64,000 nt of DNA from Pseudeuparius sepicola (taxonomy: Eukaryota > Arthropoda > Insecta > Coleoptera > Anthribidae): NCBI GenBank assembly GCA_963920635.1, contig OY987302.1, positions 45,139,500 through 45,203,499 of the forward strand. The letters run 5' to 3'. The notes under the pieces were generated by a model that had not been told where the DNA came from, ran no database searches, and saw only the letters and a list, made by a program, of their open reading frames with translations. This document shows positions 56,580 to 64,000 of this stretch, piece by piece. Each line of letters starts with the position of its first letter. The stretch's first letter is position 1. The position numbers and the translations under genes were made by a program.

Positions 56580-57059
56580 TCCATGGCTGACTATGTGAAA
56601 ATAAAAAGAAATCAGAAAATTATCCATAGCTCTTTCATTTTTTATAATAACTATGCCGAGTATTATATCTTTGGAAAGCTCAAAAAATGGCCGATTTTAT
56701 AAGGCCACAGCCAACTATGATTTACATTAAAAAAACACAAGTTTATATCATATCTCAAAAATTACAAACACCATACAAATTGGATAAGATTATCTTATTA
56801 AGCCCAAAATTGTCTACAAGTTTTGCCTCTACAGTTTTTCTGTATAATCAGAAATAACGGAGCTACAGAGATCTGATGAAATTGCAAAAAATCACTCTTT
56901 TTAAAATATCTAGTGAGCCATGAACTTTTTTAAAAATACAAAAGGGGCATTAGATTGAGCATTCAAAACTGCAATTCTTTCCCCATTTAACCTTTGTTCT
57001 ATAGCTCTGCTAGCGATGCCCCATAATGGGCATCGAAAAAAACTCACCCTGTATATTTA

Positions 57060-57535
57060 TTTCGAAATTATTTATTTGTTTGTTTCCCTTGGACGTGGTA
57101 ACGCTATCGATGGTATTAAATAAGAGTACCTACCTAAAACTTCTTTGTCTTCGACAGGTTCTTAAAAAAGTGGTAATTTTTGTAGGCATTTTTTTAGTTG
57201 TACCTACTTATATTTTAGTTGTACTTATCTTTCATCAACAACTTTTTAGTTAGCGGAATAACGCAATGCTGTCAGTCGATTGTCAGACTATCAATTTATA
57301 ATTTTAAAGCACGGTAGAATTTATGTCTACAAAAGTAAAACGCATTGCATTTCAAATTTGAGAGAATTCACTGTGTTGTCGGGCGTCGGGCTGTATATCT
57401 GGTTGCCTTTAGAACCATAAAATGCAAATGTTCTCCTTTTAAATCTACGGCAATGGAGGCTGTACCCACGCACTTTGCTTGATTCAGTGACATGGTACGG
57501 CAACATTCGTGAATCGTACTTTATTAGGCAAGTCC
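57060..57535. other. No recognised gene
   Basis: Short frames without motifs only. Confidence 0.45.
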
Positions 57536-57539
57536 ACTT

Positions 57540-57805
57540 CGGCATCATCCTGTTCACGGCCAGCGTTCCGACTTTCATATTCCGGCGCCGTGCATCCTTT
57601 ACGGCGGCCTAATTAGACGGTATTCGGGTATTCCGAAGGGCGCTCGACAGTAACGGCGACATAAATTCTCCGCCGCCGAGGCAGGTCCGCCAACCTCCGG
57701 TCCCGTGCAACCGTGTCCCCAAACAAATTGCCTCCATGATATGCCCTATTCATTCGGCTCCTACCTGTTGGACGAGAGCAGCATCTCGGGCTGGGGCCGC
57801 CTTGC
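57540..57805 (+). repeat. GC-rich dispersed repeat, family A
   Basis: It has the full family order: 'ccgactttcatattccgg', 'ggtattcgggtattccgaag', 'gcgacataaattctccgcc', 'caaattgcctccatgatatg' and 'ggctcctacctgttgg'. Best GC-rich example for building a consensus. Confidence 0.7.
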
Positions 57806-58800
57806 GCCTTGCAGCTTGTGGAACTTTGACCCGAACTGCATATTATGCTATTATGCACATTAACATATTCAAATTTTAATTTATAAAACTAAATACACAG
57901 CTTTCAAGAATAATAAAAATAGTAGATAATAAGAATTTTTGTAACTTTTAACTTTGTCAACTTTATTCTTATTTTTAAATCCAAAATGAAAATAGGCACG
58001 TGCTATAAAATTATAACAAATCATAACAATAGAATGTACCTATAAAGAGACTAGCCTCAAAATCTATAGTTCTCTGCCGAGTTTTTGAGAACATAATCTA
58101 TAAATTATAATAATAAATATTTCAGGAAATAACGATTCTTCCAATCATATATTTATTAGTATAACTTATTTTTAATAACACAAGTTTTCGGTCAACAATG
58201 TAACCTTCGTCAGGGCTGACATTTAATTATGTTAAATTGTTAATAATTATGATTGCCTATACAGGGTGATTTATTCATAAATACATTAATTTTAACCACG
58301 TCATCAGGGAGGTACATATATGCCGAAAACGCAAAAAAAATTTTACTGCATGTTTAAATAATGGGGCAATTTATCCCAAATCCCACGTAGGTAACGAGGC
58401 GCACCTGAACGCATGTGGCTACGACGTTATGCTGCAGCACATGGCAACGGCCGCGACGTTGCCATTATTTATTGATAATTTAATTACGAAAAAATATTCA
58501 GTGTATGAATTTACCTACTTAATATGACAATCATAGGGTGTTAGCATATAGCTTGGACTTGGCGTGTTCAGCATCTAACTCGAGAGACCCTTATCATCTA
58601 TACACTTTTCACAGCGCCCGCTATAACAATACAAGAGGCCTTCATAATCCCACGCACAAAACGCACTCAGTGTCCACAAACAGAGGCTGTAAAATACTGA
58701 AACTGTTTCCGAAATTCGATAGATTTTGAGATTTAAGACAAAAGTTTTATTAAAAACAACGCGGGCGTCCCATTCGCATTCCACAACTATTATTTATTAC
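57806..58800. other. No recognised gene; CAGGGTG-type end
   Basis: 'tatacagggtgatttattc' near 58258 marks a repeat end. The remainder is unassigned. Confidence 0.4.
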
Positions 58801-59700
58801 GTCAAACTTGTCAAGGATCGGCTACCGGTTTCTATTCTATGTGGCGCCATCTCGTTGGTATTAATGTCGCCGAATCTGTGGTAGAGCTCTCAGTCACCCT
58901 CTGTGTGTTCAAAACCGAAAGTCTACAGCGCGCTTTATGACACGGTAACTAGCGAACCTTTCTAATAGATGGCAGAACGTACTACAGAAACTAGAGTTGT
59001 CTATACGTTCTGTTTATTCGGTACTCTTTGTGCAACATTTTTGCTTTTTTACCAAAACGGTTCTCTAGACAAATGCGGAAATGATAGACATAATAATGAT
59101 CCTTCATGGAGAATACCTGCAGAATGTCAGTCAAGCTACCGCGGAACTATTTAGCAGTTGGAAAAAGAAATCCACGCTCAGCGCGCCACCTATCGGCAGG
59201 TAGCGAAACTAAGTACGAAACCTCCTCGTTTCATTACGGGAATGCTTTCTACGAACGAAGTAGTGTCAATGAATGCGACATGGGACATAACGTTCAAAAA
59301 TATCCAAACCAAAATACGGAGAATGTGCGCTGTGAAGTACGGGAAACAAATAACATCACAAAAAGACCCAAGAAACCCAAACGTATTTGCAAACTATTTA
59401 TAATTCGTACCTATTATGTGCGACTAGTGAGGCGGAGTGCGAGAAACGAAAGGAAATTCACAGTGCACTCTGCCAACCAACAGAACACAACTACCTACTT
59501 ACTCTAGGAGCATCTTGGTGTAGTACAAAGGATTATCAGTGAACTAGTGAGCGGAAATATTAGTGCCCCAAGCGAAAGTGAGTGAAGTTCGTTTTATCGA
59601 GAACAAGATCGTCTTCAGTGGTGTCGAGGTCCACGAAATCATGTAACCCCCTACTTAATAAAGCATCCAAAAATCAAAAGGTCACGTAAGCAGTCGTTTC
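58800..59700 (+). other. Possible transcribed unit of mixed composition
   Basis: The block is less AT-rich than its flanks. It runs from a sequence containing 'gtggcgccatctcg' (58841) to AATAAAGC (59659). It includes donor-like GTGAGTGA (59578). It could be a host exon, a solo LTR or another repeat; no terminal repeats were identified. Confidence 0.25.
58969..59154 (+). CDS. Candidate small single-pass membrane protein (unrecognised)
   Basis: A 61-codon frame. Residues ~11-28 (VYTFCLFGTLCATFLLFY) form a plausible transmembrane segment after a short polar N terminus; the rest is polar. It matches no family known to me. The stop is TAG followed by CAGTTG, and the same frame then stays open for 82 more codons (to 59400) with polar, Lys-rich sequence. 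The region has a more mixed base composition than its surroundings and an AATAAA near 59659. It could be a first coding exon of a host gene, a decayed transposon gene, or chance; a longer frame on another phase (59106-59507) argues for caution. Confidence 0.2.
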   Translation: MAERTTETRVVYTFCLFGTLCATFLLFYQNGSLDKCGNDRHNNDPSWRIPAECQSSYRGTI

Positions 59701-60480
59701 ATTTATTTTTCTCGTTGGTATTTATCCCTTAAGGTGTCTCAGGGCAAAAGTAACCGTTACAAGAGGTAAGCGTTAACATTTGTCCATAATTTCCGCAAGC
59801 ATTTGGCGGAACATTCGCCTACAATACAAATAATTATGTACTGAAAACATTCCTTTAAATTTACGAAAGTTGCGTACATCTGGCAACAATGTTGACGCGA
59901 ACAATGGCAAGCGTCGTCCGATGCCTCATGCGCCCTGAAAGCAATCCAGTGGCAGCCGTAAATAGAGGGCCAAATAGGTAAAATGCGGTTTAAAAAAAAA
60001 TAATTCCGGCTTTAAAAAAAAGTTTTTAATTGCGATTTCGCATTCAGAGCATTTTTCCCTACCCACTGTTATTCATCTAGTGTATACCTACATCTTCCAT
60101 ACTGGTTATTTAGGGAACATGCTATTAACACATTTTGTGACAGTTCATCAAGCCAAGCTGTACCAAATTTTGTTTGAATATCTTTGGCGGTTGGAAAAAT
60201 AAAAGATAAAAAACATTAAAATTTTTTGGAATTTAAACACCATGTATCTTGAAAACGAGGCGACTGTGGAAAGAAGGTTATATATACTACAATAAGTACA
60301 GTCTTATTTTATGATTCTCCATCATCTGTTAAAGTCCCTCAGAATAAAACTTAATCACCCTGTATATTTGGGAAGAAATATTAAAGAATAAGACTTTAGG
60401 AATATCTCTTGTCGATTGTCGTTTCTTTATGAATTTTGCTGTACCTGGGAATCTGATAAATAATGTATACGCTTACAGAA
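59701..60480. other. No gene; CAGGGTG-type fragment
   Basis: A repeat end 'cttaatcaccctgtata' lies near 60351. Its sequence (for example 'cttgaaaacgaggcg') resembles foldback interiors, but no partner end was found. Confidence 0.4.
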
Positions 60481-60484
60481 CTGC

Positions 60485-60730
60485 ATCGTTAGCAAAATTA
60501 CCGTTGTCGGATTAAGCTGTTGCGGGGCATTAACGGAGCGGGTTTTTAACAGACCAGGATATTCGCCCCTATAAATCGAGGGCCGGGTGGCGTAATCCCG
60601 TTCCAGTCCCACTGGGGCAATTACTTTCCCCACCGCTAAGCCGGAGCAACGCGGGGAGGCGCAGGGTGGCGGGCGGGGGGGCGATCTCGTTAGCCGCCAG
60701 CACGTGGCTGATTAGAGGACGCCCTCTGTC
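60485..60730 (+). repeat. GC-rich dispersed repeat, family C
   Basis: It shares with 63385-63585, in the same orientation, 'gattaagctgtt', 'gtttttaac', 'ggtggcgtaatcccg' (variant), 'ggcgcaattatttgccc'-like text and 'ggctgattagagg'. Very GC-rich. Non-coding. Confidence 0.65.
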
Positions 60731-61453
60731 GGAGTACCTAGTGCAAAAGGTTCATATTGTGATTTATATTGTGACTTTGATCGACTTGCGGTCTTTGAAT
60801 GGAATTTTTCTGTTTTAGATAGTCTTAGGGGTCGTAGGATTTAACACATCAAATAGGTACGCTTTAATCAAAGAATGCGAATGCGCGTGCGTATTAAAAA
60901 CGTCGCTGCAATTTTTAGTTATGTGCAACAAGCACTGGATTAATAATAGGACATGCATTAATGGGAGATAGTTGACGTCAAAATAAGTCAAATGAGCCAA
61001 CCGAGCGCGCCGTTGCTTTGCCTCTATATCGCTCTTTATGTCGTTTGGCCGCTCTCTTGCAGAAAATGTTTTTTGTTGTTGTATTACCTATACTGAAAGA
61101 TTGTGTTGTTATAGATAACAATTCCGCAATGAGGCTGAAATATTAAATTATACTTTATTGAGCGTGTTTTGAATATATAGCCACGTTTGACGGGCGACGG
61201 GCCCATCTGATGTTTGGTCTTCACATCTCGCCAAGACCAACTTATTGAAAAATTGTACAATAATGGCTTACTTTAGTATCGCTTTTTGAGCTTTTAAACA
61301 CTGTTTTAAGGCTCTTTAATGCCGCCAAAAAATATATCTTATGTAAAACATACCAGTCTTAAATGAGTTTCTTATAATGTTGAATTTGTCAGTTAAGATG
61401 AATAATTAAAGGTAAAAATGTACACCTTATTCTAGATATTTTGCCGCCTTTAG
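60731..61453. other. No recognised gene
   Basis: AT-rich with no supported feature. Confidence 0.45.
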
Positions 61454-61461
61454 TTGATAAT

Positions 61462-62249
61462 CAGGGACTCTTTAAAGTAAGGGGCCCAGCATTATACTTT
61501 CCAAAGTGAGGCCTATTCTTTCCTCATTTTAATGGTCTCAGTGATGCCAAGTATGCCATTTTATTGGAAAATCTACGAATATCACAGGTACTTTGATTGT
61601 TAGTAAAAATTAATAATGGTTTCCATGATTTCTAAAAATTAGACTTGACAATTTTGTGTATGCAAGTACAGAATGTGGCAACTGTCAAATGAAAGAAATT
61701 TATTTTACAGTTAAAATCGATTTCCAGCAATTATTTCCACGAATTTAAGTAATAAGTATGGTAAATCAGTAGTGCCGATTTTGCTTATTTAAGAATTTGT
61801 AATATGTATATTTGAACTTTCTTCCCTTGTTGAATGTATCTACCCAAAAAACTTTCACAGATTTCGGGATGGACTAATAAGATTAGGACTAGTAGTTCTA
61901 ATGGTGTAGTTTTTCTCGGTGTTCATTATAAAATTTTTGTGATTTTATTTCTCTCCCAAGGTAGGTACCTCACAAACTTAGAATAAACTCTTTAAAAAAA
62001 GACCTGACTGAAGCTACCTGCTTAATAATTTAAAATTTTCGAAATACAATTTGTTTTGAACTACCTACTTATACGTAATGCCCACGTAATGGGATTTGTA
62101 GGATTACTAAAGGTGATACAGGAAAAATCTGGTTGCAATTATTGGGATTTCTACTACAGGCATCCGCATTACCTTTAATTTTGGAGGCTTCTCTTTTCCT
62201 ATGTCATAGACTGTGGCATGCTGGGTCCCCTTATTTTAAAGAGTCCCTG
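61462..62249. mobile_element. Non-autonomous hAT MITE (788 bp) with perfect 8-bp duplication
   Basis: It is flanked by TTGATAAT on both sides (61454-61461 and 62250-62257). The inverted ends are CAGGGACTCTTTAAA(G/A)TAAG, about 30 bp with few mismatches. The interior has no transposase. Pieces of a second copy are at 375-558 (inverted) and 646-714. Confidence 0.92.
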
Positions 62250-62257
62250 TTGATAAT

Positions 62258-63384
62258 ACGCTTTTATTTTGGAATTTAGACTAATAAAATTGTAATTAAT
62301 TCATTCATTGTTTTCTGTGCAGTTTTCTAAATGTACTTATATTCAAAATGTGTTGGAAAGAGTTGAACTACTTACCAATTCGATGGTTGAAAAACATTCC
62401 CATTCCCATCAAGCAATTCCTGGTACACAGGTCAAGTATACAATAAAGATAATTTTGGAACATGCCCATCAAATTCGTCTATTAGATTAGAAAAACAAAT
62501 ACACGTTATAGAAGAATGAGAGGGCCACCTCTACTCGAAAGCAGAAATTTCGGAAATTCCTGGTATTCGCTTGGCAACAGTGGCACGAAATGTGGGCATC
62601 CGGGAAAGTGAGGGAAGTCAGACGATGTGCCCAGACAAGAGCCTCCCCCGATCGCAATGTAAAAATAGACCTGGTCCTATGAATAAAGAACCCCAGGAAG
62701 AAGTCAAAGCCCTATGGATATTATAAAATACGTGAGACGGAAATCGCCCTGTGCAGGAACCAAGTTCTGACACAATATTTGGATATCTGACACCAGTATG
62801 TGGTGCTTCCATACTTTTATGCTTAGCTGTGAGGGCTTGTGGCTCTTTCGTGGCTTGCAAAACTAAATGTTTGAGGAGAATAATCCATCAACTTTTTAAA
62901 TCAACTTTTGAGGCCATGCACCAAAGTGTCATAGGCATTTGTGTAGGTACCTACCTACTTCTTCATAATTGGAAATTTAAAATTAGAATTATTGCTATAT
63001 TATCCAGGATTCCTAAACTTAAATACATAAACTTGCCTTATAAGTTTTGGCCTGTTCAAGGTACCGCTAAATGATTTTACGAAAAAGGAGGATTCCTACC
63101 TCGAAAGCACTCAAAGGTGCACGCCACTGTAAAACCGGAAAGGTCATTCCGCCATATACAGGAACGATCCCTGCCACGCGTTAATCCCAAACATGCTCTT
63201 TCGTGGGGTTCTTTATTCAATGACCTAGTCTTGCACGGATTTCTAACTGATTAGGGGAAACAGTCATAAGTACCTAATGGCATATATTCTATGGGTTTTG
63301 TTCAACACATGGGAACACAAGTCACCAGATAAGTACCGGGCTAATCCGTATGCCGTCTGTAGTGAAAAACTGCTTCGCCAATCA
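62258..63384. other. No recognised gene
   Basis: Several short frames occur (for example 62751-63074, 107 codons). None shows a motif or a conserved counterpart. Confidence 0.4.
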
Positions 63385-63585
63385 TATAAATTTCGTTGGT
63401 GGATTAAGCTGTTTTGGGCGTGGTCAGTTTTTAACGGACCCGACCATTTCCTCCAATAATCGAGTGCCCCGTGACGTAATCCCGCTCCCGGTGGCGCAAT
63501 TATTTGCCCGACCGCGAAACCGGCCAGGCGTTTGAGCTCGTTACCCACCGCGCGGCTGATTAGAGGCAGGTCCATCTGATTTACC
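63385..63585 (+). repeat. GC-rich dispersed repeat, family C
   Basis: Second copy; see 60485-60730. It starts 'ggtggattaagctgttttgg' and ends 'gcggctgattagaggcagg'. Open frames on both strands are incidental. Confidence 0.65.
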
Positions 63586-63676
63586 CGAGGTGACCACGAA
63601 TATAGCCAGGTTTGAAGGTATTAAGCACACTTATTATTGTGGGTTTGAGGTGTTCCCACGAAACTTAATTTATCTA

Positions 63677-64000
63677 CAGAGTGTCTCACTTAAGAGTGGA
63701 ACAACCCTATAACTTATTTAATTTTTAACCGACCAGAATGAAATTTGTACCAAAGGTAGATGGCATTGTTGCCTACTTATTTCCAAAAAATTAGTTGCCT
63801 ACTCCAAAGTCAAAGCCACCTGCGATGCCACAAACGAGGCTAAAAATCCGAAAGTCATATTAGGCATTTTTTTTTCAAAAAAATTTACTAGAAAAAGTTG
63901 TTCAGCATCGATTCAGAACTCTAAATACAAACCTTTGTCAAAATCAAAAAATATTAAATAAATAAAATTAAAGTAAAAATTTAAAATTTAAATTTTTAAA
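63677..64000. mobile_element. Foldback MITE family S, cut by the window end
   Basis: It starts CAGAGTGTCTCACTTAAGAG after TA and follows 4445-4790 closely ('aaccgaccagaatgaaattt'). Only the left arm and part of the centre are inside the window. Confidence 0.8.

Larger units (their letters stand above)
55080..57051 (+). mobile_element. Family L transposon with long inverted arms and a dead transposase
   Basis: The ends CAGGGTGA... / ...TCACCCTG are flanked by TA. The arms (55080-55590 and about 55960-57051) are inverted copies; the right arm has an unrelated insertion (56066-56579) and ~75 bp near its end that the left arm lacks. A transposase remnant lies between the arms. This best-preserved copy explains fragments at 1-265 and 9176-10401. 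Confidence 0.8.

Noticed and set aside
58891..58925. Initiator plus downstream promoter element near TCAGTC
   Set aside because: The AGTC motif is one base off the required spacing and no other support exists.
62500..62760. Sequence resembling a helix-turn-helix 'EIPGIRLATV' frame
   Set aside because: Too short, interrupted by stops and not clearly related to any transposase.
1..64000. CRISPR array, rRNA, bacterial or viral genes
   Set aside because: No regularly spaced identical repeats with unique spacers, no rRNA-like sequence and no viral or bacterial protein signatures were seen.

Overview
The window is a strongly AT-rich stretch of animal genomic DNA, most likely from an insect with a large, transposon-rich genome. 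The reasons are the kinds of mobile DNA present: a CR1/Jockey-type non-LTR retrotransposon, a pogo/Tigger transposon, several hAT elements with 8-bp target duplications, and many foldback (long inverted repeat) elements whose ends begin CAGGGTG after a TA dinucleotide, a pattern common in insects. The order cannot be named from sequence alone. No intact host protein-coding gene is recognisable. No bacterial or viral gene, CRISPR array or rRNA was seen.

Layout. 1-16.2 kb is mostly foldback elements (2146-2709, 3168-4089, 4445-5161, 7831-9019, 10829-11881, 15791-16169), GC-rich dispersed blocks, and a hAT-type MITE packed with TCGAT-rich satellite (9364-10048). 16.2-26 kb is quieter. It holds a 1.4-kb module bounded by arrays of tiny imperfect hairpins (17930-19385), a tRNA-Pro-like relic (19902-19973), two foldbacks, and two hAT elements with target duplications (21738-22490 and 24470-25661). 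26.0-36.2 kb is the centrepiece: two tandem copies of a ~1.3-kb unit. Copy 1 is split by a foldback element that is itself split by a ~4.1-kb retrotransposon (27551-31640, minus strand). Copy 2 is split by a 2.25-kb pogo-like transposon (32749-35002). Each copy keeps the uninterrupted version of the other's insertion site. 36.2-46 kb holds possible non-coding exons, a hAT remnant with only its dimerisation domain (39797-40590) inside another foldback, and a rearranged palindrome (41594-42456). 46-64 kb holds a decayed second retrotransposon (46390-48110), short MITEs, a 250-bp direct repeat pair, a DD37D-type transposase relic inside long inverted repeats (55080-57051), a weak candidate small membrane-protein reading frame (58969-59154), and a hAT MITE with a perfect target duplication (61462-62249).

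How the parts work together. Nothing here reads as an operon or pathway; the logic is insertion history. The retrotransposon, pogo copy and coding hAT copies are all disabled by a frameshift, deletion or erosion, so any activity of the non-coding relatives would need enzymes encoded elsewhere. Because many elements landed in one arm of a palindrome or one copy of a duplication, the other arm or copy preserves the pre-insertion site, which lets several target duplications be read directly. The less explained items are the concentric ends inside the foldbacks, the hairpin-module arrays, the TCGAT-rich MITE and three GC-rich dispersed repeat families. All repeat relationships were recognised by eye; no alignment or database search was run.
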